64,000 nucleotides of DNA. It comes from Bifidobacterium actinocoloniiforme DSM 22766 (lineage in GTDB: Bacteria; Actinomycetota; Actinomycetes; Actinomycetales; Bifidobacteriaceae). This document shows positions 37,553-48,100 of the stretch, in pieces. The notes below the pieces were generated by a model that saw only the letters and a program-made list of their open reading frames with translations, did no database searches and was not told where the DNA came from. The translations under genes were made by a program, and so were the position numbers. The stretch lies in contig NZ_CP011786.1 of the NCBI RefSeq assembly GCF_001263395.1, forward strand, positions 124,001-188,000, read 5' to 3'. The first letter of the stretch is position 1, and each line of letters opens with the position of its first letter.

Positions 37553-38019
37553 TTCAGTCCTCGGCTGCCTGACTGGCTACCGTGCGCTCTCGTGCTCTCC
37601 TGGGCGACGTGGGTCAGGAGCTCGGTTGAGGCGACGGCGGCGATAGGGGAGTCGATGCTGCTGGTGAGGATGCAATCGGCTCACTCCTGCTTGGCGCCGG
37701 CAGCTAGGGGAGAGCCCTTGTTGTCATGAAAGTCGCAACCGACCCCACCCAGTATGGCAGCCTCGTCCAGGGCGCCTACGCGGGCGAAATCCATACACTG
37801 GCTCAAGGGAACTTAAGGCTGCGCTTCAGCACTCGTTTCCTGCCGCAACATGCAGTAAGGGCGGAATCGTGTGGGCGGGTATGAGCATCCCGTGGTCGCA
37901 GCGTTTGGAATGAATCACCGCCAATATGGAATCCTGGTGGATGACCTTCCTTCTCGAACACGTTGCAATCGAACAGCGGTCTTGAAGGCGTTGCTCCTCA
38001 AAAATGCCGCAGGTAGCAG

Positions 38020-38029
38020 CCCCCCCCCC
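38020..38029. repeat. Ten-base poly-C tract in the gene desert
   Basis: Run of ten C inside decayed intergenic sequence, together with a G8 run at 39038-39045 and a C9 run at 39604-39612. Such runs are slippage-prone. Confidence 0.85.
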
Positions 38030-38416
38030 TGCCGCTTCCGATTATGCTGCGGCGCGCGGGTCCAAGATGGTTGAGCCCCGCGGGTTGTCGGAGGACTCCA
38101 AGTATGAGCTCACTATTGGCGACTGGGAGCGCTCTTGCCGCTTGACGAGCCATTTACCGTTCTTCGCGGCATGCTGTCAATGCTCAAGGCGAGCTTCGTT
38201 CAGTCTTTCATGGTTCTTCCTTATCCTCCTGGTATAGCGGTGCTGTCATATAGTTGGGGAGAAACAGTACCGTGGCGCTGCCCGGCCCATACCCGGTGAG
38301 GACATGCCAATTCCTTGGGAGGGGACCTGGATCTGCTTTTCAGGTCGCCTCACTTCTTTGAAATATCCAACGATGTTGGACGGCTTCATACGGATGCATC
38401 CTAAAAGGAGATACCC

Positions 38417-38599
38417 CTGAAGCATAGTGAAGAACAAATGGACCGTATGATCTATGTTGATATTCCGCTTGCTTATCCCGGTGATGAAGTGGTGAATTAT
38501 GCGCTTACCCTATATCTGACGTTCAGCCAACTAAGTCGAGCGACCCTGGAGGAAGAGTGGAAGGGCTTTAGGGTGAATGCAAGAAAACAAGCGATATAG
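38417..38599 (+). other. Short reading frame with strong Shine-Dalgarno but CTG/late ATG start
   Basis: AAAAGGAG lies six bases before a CTG codon that begins a 60-codon open frame (LKHSEEQMDRMIYVDIPLAY, ending FRVNARKQAI). An in-frame ATG at 38438 has a poorer site. It may be a small protein, or the 5' end of a gene whose start codon mutated and whose body was deleted. I do not recognise it. Confidence 0.3.
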
Positions 38600-39603
38600 C
38601 ATGTGAGATTCATCGCGCACCAGTTCATTCGCGGGAATGTTTAACCGGGGTCTTCTGGAAGGTTACGGGTCGAATCGATCCTTATCAACAATGAAGCAAA
38701 GAACCCATACCGACATCATCCTGAGTTGGAAGCGATTCGTTTGTTTCCGTTGTGGGGCCTGTTTGGATTATCGCCTCTTCCGGTGGTTTCTTGTGCCACG
38801 CACTTTTCGTTTAGGGTTCCGGAAAGGATTGGGTTTTTCTTTGTCTGTTTCCGCCGCCTATTTTCTTTAATTACGGGCAGTCCAGGATGGGGGATGCTTG
38901 CATTCCGCAGAGGTTTCCTGTAGGCGTGCTCTCTAAATTGTTGACTCTTTCGCAATCTCACGGTTCTCTTTTTCATGTTTTACCCCGTAGCAGCGATAAG
39001 TATGAGAGATGAGTGATGACGCGTACTCGCGGGGCGTGGGGGGGGCTTCTGAAGAGGAACAAGGCTGGTCGGGTTGTCGCATGGCTGGAACGGCAGCATT
39101 ACCGCACAACAAGGGAATGCGGGTATGGCGGCATCCCACGGGCGGCGAACACCAAGCCCGCTGTGGATGGGGGCTGTTCGAGGATTTACCTACCCGCAGG
39201 AGAGGCTGCACCACTGGAAACGGGGCGGAAACTAGGGTCTGCGCGATTCGATGACGCGGAACCTGGGGGAGGGGCAAGTATATCCCATTTTCTGCCATAT
39301 TTCAAAAGCTGACCGGTCGGGGGAATCACAGCCGAGGGCTTCCGCGCTTTGGTATGAGGGGGCGACTTCCCCGAGGGGCCCTGGCCTTATGGGTTGTGTG
39401 CAGGTGTTGCGCTCGATCCGGGAGGAGGCGTCGAACGCGACTTGCGGCCCATCATGGTTGGCGAGTACCCAGTTCGTCCTCGGCAGGTGAACGATGGGTG
39501 AAAAGATGAAGATTGTGCCATCAGTCAAATGAGTTTCCGGCTTTTTTATCAGACAGGAGGAGCCTACTTGTGTGCGAGGGTCTTCTGCAGCATCCGGCTC
39601 AAT

Positions 39604-39612
39604 CCCCCCCCC
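39604..39612. repeat. Nine-base poly-C tract upstream of the GH30 gene
   Basis: C9 run about 400 nt upstream of the GH30 start. If the GH30 promoter lies nearby, length changes here could alter expression; there is no direct evidence. Confidence 0.8.
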
Positions 39613-40010
39613 TCTAATGCCAAAGCTAATCAGGCATTACAAAAGAGAAGTGGAAAAGTGGAAGCGGAATAAAGATGAATTCAATCCGAACATATGGAGC
39701 AGCAATGATGCTGCTTACGCGTAGTTGTTGAAAATTTGCAAATAATATCGCCTTTTTGCTTTAAAAAGGATGCGCGCTTCCCATGTGTTTATAGTGCAGG
39801 TATCGATAGTCTTGCTCGTCAGCCGACGCATGGAAAAGTCGGAGAACAGGATTACCGCTGTGTCATGGTCTGCGACGAGGCAGTCCGCGTGACCATGTCG
39901 AGTGACGGAATTGACGCCTCTGCATCGGTATTCGTATTCGCAAGACGGGTTTGCGGATTAACCGAGGAGGCCAGACGAGGTCAAAAGAGAAAGATAAAGG
40001 TGTAGAGCGC

Positions 40011-43000
40011 ATGAACGTATTCCGCAAGACGCTTGCAGGATTGGTGGCCGGTGTCGTTCTCCTGGCAGTTGTACCGTCGGCGATGCCTGCGTTTGCGTCT
40101 GAATCCAGACAAACGGTTAACGTGACTCCCAATCCTTGGTATGCTAGTGGCCCTTTCCAAGGGTGGGGAACATCACTTGCCTGGTTCGCCAATGCGACAG
40201 GCAACTATGGAGAGCCTGGTTCAATCAGCCAATCCAGCGGCAATCCTCAATCCGACAGCAAAGCGCTAGAGTATGGACGGCAGCTTCGTGAGGATTTTTA
40301 TACGAGCATTTTCGGTCGGCAAGGTCTCGGCCTCAATAAGGCGCGATACAACATAGGCGGGGGCAACGCCTCCGATGTGGCTTATGGCTACCCATTTATG
40401 AGGCAGGGGGCCGCAATGCCCGGTTACTGGGTCCAAGATCCTAATGGATCCTTGGGGCTTTACGGCGGGGTGAGTACTACGATGCGGAATAAGAACGCCA
40501 TTGATGGTGCGTTTGATCCGGAAAAGGACGACTCCTATGTATGGGGTCCTGCATCCAGGAACTCCTCGGAGGCTTACGCTACCAAAGCTCAGGAATGGTG
40601 GCTGAAGCGAGGCGCGGAGCACAAGGATATCAACCAGGTCGAAGCGGCGGCCAATGCGGCTCCGTGGTTCATGACTGGAAATGGGTATGTCAGCGGGGGG
40701 ACGAGTGGAAATGCCAACAACCTGGTCGATGCTGACAAATATGCCCAATACTTGGCTGCGGTTACTCGGCACCTTTCCCAGCTCAAAGCAGCGAACGGGA
40801 ACCAGGTCTCGATTAATACGGTAGAACCGCTTAACGAGTCGGAGACGGGATATTGGAGTTCGCCTCAAGGGAGAGCTTCAGATACTTGGCCATCACAAGA
40901 CACCGCTTTAATCGACCGGTATTGGAACCGTTACTACCAAGACAAGGACAAGAGCAAAACCCCTTATACAAGTGAGGTGAAAAAGCCCCAAGAAGGGATG
41001 CACGTGGATGTCGAGACCGCGGGCAGGACTATTCGGTCCCTCAGGTCGGCCCTTGACGCCCAGGGCCTGCGGCAAACGCAAGTCTCCGCAACTGATGCGA
41101 CGGATTCAGGGCAGTTTGTCGATTCTTACCGTCACTATCCCCAAGAGGTCAGAAATGCTATAGGCCAGTATAACACCCATGCCTATGGCACGAACCATCA
41201 GCGGGTAGCCCGTGATATAGCTCAGGGCGACGGCAAGGCTCTTTCGATGAGTGAGGTGGATGGGTCCTGGCAATCCGGAGGCTTCAACCCGTACGGTTTC
41301 GATAATGCCCTGGGAATGGCCGGCAAGATAAATAGCGATGTCTATGCCCTGCAATCAAGGGACTACACTTTCTGGCAAATCGGCGAGGATCTCTACAACG
41401 TTGCCACCGGTGATAAGGACATGAATGGGAATACGGCCAATCCCAAGGGCGAGGACACCAATTGGGGTAGCGTTTTTCTTGATTACGATTGCTCCGTGGC
41501 TGGAACGGACGGCAAGCTCTACTCCCGCAGAGAGGTGGACAATAATGGGGGCAGCACCGCAGGAATCCATCCCTGTCGTATAGTGGTCAACGCGAAGTAC
41601 AATGCAGTGCGGGCTTACACCCAATTCATCCATCAAGGCGATGCCATCACTGCCAACAATGCCACCAAGGACAATATGACAGCCAGCTCAGCCGATGGCA
41701 AGGTTCAGACCGTAATTCACCGCAATGGTGGTGATCAGCCCCAGACTCTGGTCATCGACCTATCCAATTACGACCGAATCGACTCGAAAGCGGCGGGAAG
41801 GCTTTTCCTCACCACGACTCCGGACCATCAGCAGGATATATATACAGCCAACATGGACTATATGAACCGCTACTCCAATAAGGAGCAACCGCATGCAGTC
41901 AGTATAAATACGACGACCAAGACGGCTACGGTGAATCTGCCTGCCCGATCCATCGCTTCCATACAGTTGACAGGTTTATCCGGGGTCTCCCCCCAGGCTC
42001 AGGTGATGGATGGCAGCACTATCCAACTTCAAGGGCAGCAATCAGGGAAGATGCTCTCTGCGGCGGACGATGGCCAACTCACGCTCGAAGACATGGCCAA
42101 AACCCCCGCACAGGGCCGGGCCCAATCATTCACTGTCTCCAGTGTCGCTTCTCCCATTGGCGCTCCTATGCTGAAGCGATATCTTCTCTCTTCCGCTAAT
42201 GGAAGCCGGTTCCTGGGTGCCGATGGCCGAATGCAAACCGGTACGCGGGAATCGGTAGGCGCCGATGCGAAATACATCTGGATACTCGATACCGAGAACG
42301 GCAAGACGTTCAGTCTGGTTAACCAAGCAGACAAGGTTGCTTTGGATGTGGCCGGTCAGGAGACTGATGCAGGAGCATCAGTCACTGTGGCGGAGTCGAC
42401 CGGGGACTGCAACCAGGCTTGGTACTTCCGGTCCACGATGCCTACTGGGGCGCAGGATACGACTGTCCAGGTACCTCTCGGAGGACCTGTGTCCATGCCG
42501 GGGACGGTGGTTCCCTATTACCCTTGGGGAAAGGGGGAACCCGTCTCTGTGGTATGGCGGACCTCTACAGTGAACGTCAACAAGGAAGGAACCTACCGGG
42601 TCCAAGGGGTCGCAACTGATTTCTTCGGTAATACTTTTCCTTGCAATGCATCAGTGTTCGTTGGTGCGCTGACAGTGACCGATCCTGCTTCGGCGACCGT
42701 GCTCTTCGGCTCAGACGCGAGTGCCGTCCGCAAAGTGATGGAAACCACTGCTGTATATGGTCATGTCAAAGCTTCGCCGGCCATAAAGGTCGATCCTCAA
42801 GCGGTGACTTGGGATTATACGGATCTCCAGGGGAAACTGGACCGGGCCAAAGAGGGGTCGGCAGTGGGCATTCATGGTGCTCTCGCAATAGGACAAGGCC
42901 GTTCCCTGCCTCTGTCTTTCGCCCTATATCTGGAAGCAGCTATACCTCAAAACGTCGCTGATGTCAGTTGCAATCTGACCGTCACGGACCAGGATGTCGA

Positions 43001-44567
43001 GTACGGGAAAGAAGACCAGTGGAGGAAGCTCACAGATGGCAATACGAAGGAAGAGGCATGGGCTACTTGGAATTCGGCTGGTAACTACCGTCACAGTCCT
43101 ACCGCCAACCTGGACTTCGGGCAGGTCCGCCAATTGGACCGGGTGACGATCACTTACAAGGACCACCCGCCCGTGTCGGCCAAAGCCGAGTACACGGATA
43201 ACGGCATCACGTGGAAACCCCTTGGGCAAATTGCTCTCAATCCCCAGCCAGGACAAACCCTGACCTTCCAAGCGAACAGTATGGTGGGGGCAAGCAAGGT
43301 CCGCATCGTTAATACCGTTGACAATGCTTGGATGGATGCTACGGAAATAGAGGCCCGGGCCCGGCCATGGGTCGGCCCAATCAGGAATTTGGCCTGGGGC
43401 GCAGGTACTCATTTCACTGTCAACGCCGACGAGGGCGACACGGCCGGTAAAGCCATTGATGGCCATGTCGGCAAGGGCTGGTCCACCCGGTCGGCACCTG
43501 CGAACATTGACCCGACGGCCACCTTCACCTTTGGCCGTGTTCGCACCATCACTCACATCACTACGACTTTCTATCGTGATGGGCGCGCATCGTGGCCCAA
43601 GGCTCAGACATTGGAGTATAAGGATAAATCTGGCGCGTGGCACAGTGTAGGAACCAGGTCGGGGTGGTATCTTCCGCAACCCGGTAGTGGCGATTCCTCG
43701 ACTGACGCTGATACTCCTACGGCGGATTTTGTCTTGATGACTCCCGTTGAGGCCAAAGCGGTGCGTTTGGTTAATGTTCTCCAGGACAACCGGACCTACA
43801 TTAATGTGGCGGAAATGGAGGTGTACGGCACTGAGAGCGTCTCGACCTTCGAACCTGAACCCGGGAACGACAGCGACCTAGCCGATCTGCGTCTGGATGG
43901 ACAGACGATCAAAGGTTTCTCGCCTCGCCAAAGTGATTATGTGGTTGATTTACCGGTTGGTGCGCAACGCAACCCTGTGCTGCAGGCTTTCAGCCGAGAC
44001 AACGCCGCTAATGTGGTTCTACAATCTGATGCTCAGTCACAGGTAGGTGGCAGGACCCTGATCACAGTTGCGCCCGCCGATGGATCCCAAGCTAGAACCT
44101 ATTCCGTGCTATTCCGGTCTTTCGACTTGCGTGAATTGAAGATTACTCCGCCAATGAAAACGGACTACGGCATAGGCGAGCCATTCGATTCGCGTGGATT
44201 GGAAGTTGGCGCCGTCTATGTTGCGCATGATACAGGGGACAAGCAGGTCAAGCCCCTTGTCCTGAGCGATCCCGATTTGTCCATAAGGGGGTTCGACTCG
44301 TCAGTTCCTGGAAGGAAGACTGTCACGGTGGCTTACCGGGGAGTGAACGCCAGTTTCGGGGTCTCTGTAAGAAGAACTGGGGAGATCTCTTCCGGTGAAG
44401 GCAGCTATGGCGTGAACGGACAGCAATCGCAGTCGGACGGACGCCTTCATCCTGCTTTGGCGAATTCAGGGACCGCAGTGGTGCCGATATTGCTGCTTGC
44501 CACGTTATTGACGTTTGCCGCGCTGGCCGCTTATATAGGGAGGCGATACTGGTCGGGTAAGAGGTAA
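40011..44567 (+). CDS. Cell-surface multidomain GH30 glycosidase, probable endo-beta-1,6-galactanase
   Basis: 1518 aa. Signal peptide MNVFRKTLAGLVAGVVLLAVVPSAMPAFA. The GH30-like catalytic domain (about 30-560) starts FQGWGTSLAWFANATG; acid/base Glu276 is in EPLNESETGYW and nucleophile Glu415 in SMSEVDGSW. The organisation matches bifidobacterial GH30_5 endo-beta-1,6-galactanases acting on type II arabinogalactan; substrate is inferred. Then a ricin-like/CBM13-type region (about 670-810), an Ig-like domain (about 820-885), two F5/8C (CBM32)-like discoidin domains (about 985-1110 and 1125-1280), a cadherin-like domain, a Big_3-like Ig domain, and a C-terminal membrane helix AVVPILLLATLLTFAALAAYIG with a basic tail that anchors it. 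ATG with AAAGGTG at eight bases. Noticeably less GC-rich than the backbone. First gene of the galactan module. Confidence 0.85.
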   Translation: MNVFRKTLAGLVAGVVLLAVVPSAMPAFASESRQTVNVTPNPWYASGPFQGWGTSLAWFANATGNYGEPGSISQSSGNPQSDSKALEYGRQLREDFYTSIFGRQGLGLNKARYNIGGGNASDVAYGYPFMRQGAAMPGYWVQDPNGSLGLYGGVSTTMRNKNAIDGAFDPEKDDSYVWGPASRNSSEAYATKAQEWWLKRGAEHKDINQVEAAANAAPWFMTGNGYVSGGTSGNANNLVDADKYAQYLAAVTRHLSQLKAANGNQVSINTVEPLNESETGYWSSPQGRASDTWPSQDTALIDRYWNRYYQDKDKSKTPYTSEVKKPQEGMHVDVETAGRTIRSLRSALDAQGLRQTQVSATDATDSGQFVDSYRHYPQEVRNAIGQYNTHAYGTNHQRVARDIAQGDGKALSMSEVDGSWQSGGFNPYGFDNALGMAGKINSDVYALQSRDYTFWQIGEDLYNVATGDKDMNGNTANPKGEDTNWGSVFLDYDCSVAGTDGKLYSRREVDNNGGSTAGIHPCRIVVNAKYNAVRAYTQFIHQGDAITANNATKDNMTASSADGKVQTVIHRNGGDQPQTLVIDLSNYDRIDSKAAGRLFLTTTPDHQQDIYTANMDYMNRYSNKEQPHAVSINTTTKTATVNLPARSIASIQLTGLSGVSPQAQVMDGSTIQLQGQQSGKMLSAADDGQLTLEDMAKTPAQGRAQSFTVSSVASPIGAPMLKRYLLSSANGSRFLGADGRMQTGTRESVGADAKYIWILDTENGKTFSLVNQADKVALDVAGQETDAGASVTVAESTGDCNQAWYFRSTMPTGAQDTTVQVPLGGPVSMPGTVVPYYPWGKGEPVSVVWRTSTVNVNKEGTYRVQGVATDFFGNTFPCNASVFVGALTVTDPASATVLFGSDASAVRKVMETTAVYGHVKASPAIKVDPQAVTWDYTDLQGKLDRAKEGSAVGIHGALAIGQGRSLPLSFALYLEAAIPQNVADVSCNLTVTDQDVEYGKEDQWRKLTDGNTKEEAWATWNSAGNYRHSPTANLDFGQVRQLDRVTITYKDHPPVSAKAEYTDNGITWKPLGQIALNPQPGQTLTFQANSMVGASKVRIVNTVDNAWMDATEIEARARPWVGPIRNLAWGAGTHFTVNADEGDTAGKAIDGHVGKGWSTRSAPANIDPTATFTFGRVRTITHITTTFYRDGRASWPKAQTLEYKDKSGAWHSVGTRSGWYLPQPGSGDSSTDADTPTADFVLMTPVEAKAVRLVNVLQDNRTYINVAEMEVYGTESVSTFEPEPGNDSDLADLRLDGQTIKGFSPRQSDYVVDLPVGAQRNPVLQAFSRDNAANVVLQSDAQSQVGGRTLITVAPADGSQARTYSVLFRSFDLRELKITPPMKTDYGIGEPFDSRGLEVGAVYVAHDTGDKQVKPLVLSDPDLSIRGFDSSVPGRKTVTVAYRGVNASFGVSVRRTGEISSGEGSYGVNGQQSQSDGRLHPALANSGTAVVPILLLATLLTFAALAAYIGRRYWSGKR

Positions 44568-44580
44568 AGGAGAGAGGGGA

Positions 44581-44629
44581 ATGATGCTGCGCTCGAGTCT
44601 GTGCGTTTGAGGCGCGGACGCAGCATCAT
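44581..44629 (+). terminator. Terminator after the GH30 gene
   Basis: Perfect 11-bp arms ATGATGCTGCG and CGCAGCATCAT around a 27-nt loop, 13 nt past the stop. It separates GH30 from the DUF5107 operon, so the two are transcribed apart. Confidence 0.75.
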
Positions 44630-45126
44630 GCCTTGTTTTCAGTAAGAGGCGATGCTGTTTCAGGGGAAGGGGAAGTGGAAGCAAGCCTCATCGATTTCCG
44701 GTGCTGGTAGACGAATTCTTGCCGCGGTTATGGGGAACGCAAGTCTGTCGTGCCTTTGGGAAAACGAATAGGAAGGTGCCTCTTCGTTTGCCTGGTTCCA
44801 GCCACCGGACACGGGTTCGCAATGGAATATCGGTCGGATGCCTTTTACACGATTTATGGATTATCGTACCAGTCTTCAGCTCGCCTGACCCTTTATGCAT
44901 TGATATTTTTTAATTAATAGAGAATTATGTTGTGGACTTCTGAGTTCAAACAATCGATGAAGATTGTATTAACCAATCATAATGACGTTCACAACCGCAA
45001 TTTTTCTCTATTGTCTGACAATTCTAACGCGTACAAGCTTGTTGTTGTCTTTTAGCCTTGTACTAGATGCATCATTTACCGGATCGTGCTGGTTGATGCA
45101 CGATAACGACGATTAAGGAGAGAGCA
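44630..45126. other. AT-rich leader of the DUF5107 operon
   Basis: About 500 nt without a supported gene, becoming very AT-rich from 44890. It contains CAATC-GATGAA-GATTG (44952-44967), a small inverted repeat that could be an operator, and ends in AAGGAG eight bases before the DUF5107 ATG. The promoter most likely lies within 44890-45070. Confidence 0.5.
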
Positions 45127-48100
45127 ATGAAGCCGGTGTCCGCCACCAATGTTCAGCTCACCATACCGACCTATGAGGTAGGTAAGCCGGATTCTAACCC
45201 GCAATTTATAGAAGGTCGCGTATACCAGGGTTCGACGGGTAAGGTCTACCCCTACCCGGTGATTGAATCCATCACTGACGATAAAAAAGACAAAGTCTAC
45301 AATGCCGTTAATCTGGAAAACGAATTTCTCAAAGTCACCGTACTGCCTGAATTGGGCGGACGCATCCAGTATGCCACTGATAAGACCAATAACTACGATT
45401 TCGTTTACCGAAATGACGTGGTCAAGCCTGCCTTGGTCGGTCTTTTGGGCCCATGGATTTCAGGCGGCATTGAATTCAACTGGCCTCAGCACCATCGACC
45501 AACGACATTCATGCCGGTCGATTACCGGCTGGTAGAGCTGGATCATGATGGCAGGGGGGTGCAATGCCATGACGTGGACAGAATTCATGGCACAGAAGTA
45601 GTCACCACTATTGCCTTGTATCCGGGGAAATCCTACATTGAGATATCCGCTGACCTCTATAATGGCACACCCCTGCCCCAGAGCTTCTTGTGGTGGGCGA
45701 ACCCTGCCGTGCCAGTGAATGAGCACACCAAGACCGTAATGCCGCCTGACGTTGTTGCTGTGATGGATCATGGCAAGCGTGATGTCAGCCGTTATCCTAT
45801 TGCGACGGGGACGTACTATAAGCATGACTACTCCCAGGGTGTGGATATAAGCCGTTACAAGAACATTCCTGTACCTACCAGCTATATGGCGGCACACTCC
45901 GATTTCGATTTTGTCGGCGGTTATGATTTCAAGGAGGAAGCAGGCATCCTTCATGTGGCCGATCACCATATCAGCCCCGGTAAGAAGCAATGGACTTGGG
46001 GCTCTGGCGATTTCGGTCATGCGTGGGACAGGAACCTTACTGACGCCAACGGCCCGTATGTGGAGCTTATGACCGGCGTGTTCACTGATAATCAACCTGA
46101 CTTCACTTGGCTTAAGCCGTATGAGACCAAGCATTTCACCCAGTATTTCATGCCTTATCGGTCCCTGGGTCTGGTCAAGAACGCAACCCTCGATGCGGCA
46201 GTGAATTTGGAATTTGGCCCTGCCGATCCGATTGAGGCTGAGCGGGAATCAGAAGGGGTCGATGGCGCCGGCCTCCAGGATGGGCAAGGACGCTTTAAGG
46301 TTTCAGCTACGTCAAGACATGCAGAAGTCATCGTCAAGGTGGTTGGAGACGACAATCAAGTGCTCGCGGAAACAAGAGCAGAAATTGGACCTGACCATAC
46401 ATGCGAAGGCTTGTTCAATACTCAAGGCAAAAAGCCCTGGGAGATCTCAATCAGCGTCACGGACGAGCAAGGGAGAAGCCTAGTCGCTTACCGACCGCTT
46501 CGACCGAAGATACCAACAATCCCCTCACCGGCAAAAGCGCCGAGTGAGCCTTCCGCTATGGCCACCAACGAGGAACTTTTGCTCACGGGTCAGCATTTGG
46601 AGCAATATCGGCATGCCACTAGCCGACCGGATCCGTATTACCTTGAAGGCCTTAAACGCGATCCCAACGATACCAGAATCAATGTGGCCTATGGGGAACT
46701 GCTGCTAAGGCGGGGGGCATTTGAAGAAGCCAGACAGCATTTCAAGACGTCAATCAAGCGACTTACTGAGCATAATCCCAACCCTTATGACGGCCGGGCT
46801 TTCACGGATTTGGGCCTTGCCGAGTTCTTCCTGGGCAATGATCAGGAAGCTTACGATGCCTGGTACAAGGCAACCTGGGATGAGACCCAGGCCAGCCAGG
46901 GTTATTATTACCTGGCCATGATGTGCGCAAGGACAGCTGAGTGGGCGCAGGGTTTGGCATTCGTCAATCGTAGTCTGGAATATAATGCCCTCAGTTCCAA
47001 GGCCCTGGCATTGAAATCCTTCCTCCTGCGTCGTCAAGGGAGGGAACAGGATGCGTTAGAAAGTCTCGACGAGAATCTGAAGCACAACGCTTTTGACTTC
47101 GTGTCAGGTTTCGAACGGCATTTGCTGGGAGATAGCGATGAGGTGTTTTCCTTGATGGGGAATCGGACCTATAACTATTTGAATCTGGCTCGCACCTATA
47201 TGTCATTCGGCGCCTACGAGGAGGCTTGCGCGGCGTTGCTGCGGTCGGATGAACAAGATGCCTTGGTGAATTACTATCTGGCCTACTGTGAGCATCGTTT
47301 GGGTAGACTTGAGCAGTCTGCGCGGCATATTCAAACAGCCGAAAAGTTGCGGGGGCTATATTGTTTCCCCAATGCGCTTGAAGACATCTTCGTCTTGAGG
47401 GACGCCATTGGTATGGGAGCCAACCCCAGGGCCGCTTATTATCTCGGCTGCCTGTACTATGACAAATTGCAGACCAGTCGGGCGGTCTCCATGTGGGAAC
47501 GGTCCTGTGCTGCTGATCCGTCTTTCCCCACGGTCCACAGGAATCTGGCTCTCGCCTATTATAACAAGCTTGGCCGGAAGCATGATGCCCTTGAACAGAT
47601 GGAAGAGGCCTTCCGCCTTGACGAGTCGGACGCGCGAGTTTTTTTGGAGTTGGATCAACTGCATCAGGCAATGGGCTGGACCTATCTGCAGCGTCGTGAG
47701 CTCTTCGAAAATCATATGACCTTGGTTGAATCCCGTGATGACTTATACGTCGAGTATATGGAGATTCTCAATCTGACCGGTTCTTATGAACAAGCCTTCA
47801 AGCTTATGTCAAAGCGGCATTTCCATCCCTGGGAAGGCGGCGAAGGAAAGGTGACCGCCCAGTATCGTCTTTCGCTGATCCTCATAGCCCTGCAAGCTAT
47901 GAAGGCGAAAGATTGGCAATTGGCGCAAGAAAAACTCATAATGGCACAGCGTTACCCTGAAAATTTAGGGGAAGGAAAGCTGGAAGGGCAGAAGGACAAC
48001 GATATCCATTACTTCCTGGGCCTGGTTAATCAGCAACTGAATAAGGACGAAGAGGCGACTGCCGAATTCAGAAAGGCTTCCACAGGTCCGAATGAGGTCA

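Larger units (their letters stand above)
37553..40010. other. 2.4-kb gene desert between the two carbohydrate modules
   Basis: No intact gene is supported. Frames up to about 120 codons exist on both strands but lack ribosome-binding sites and family motifs. A minus-strand stretch near 37700-37800 reads FARVGALDEAAILGGVGCDFHD, then stop, then a coding-like continuation, and may be an unrecognisable remnant. The tract holds homopolymer runs (38020, 39038, 39604) and a short reading frame after AAAAGGAG (38417). The final 200 nt must carry the GH30 promoter; I cannot place it confidently. Confidence 0.5.

Noticed and set aside
39736-40005. An 89-codon plus-strand frame just before the GH30 gene
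   Set aside because: No ribosome-binding site or domain pattern, and it overlaps the likely GH30 promoter and leader.
44688-44913. Short frames on both strands between the GH30 terminator and the DUF5107 gene
   Set aside because: About 70 codons each, overlapping, without ribosome-binding sites or similarity; this is most likely promoter-region sequence.
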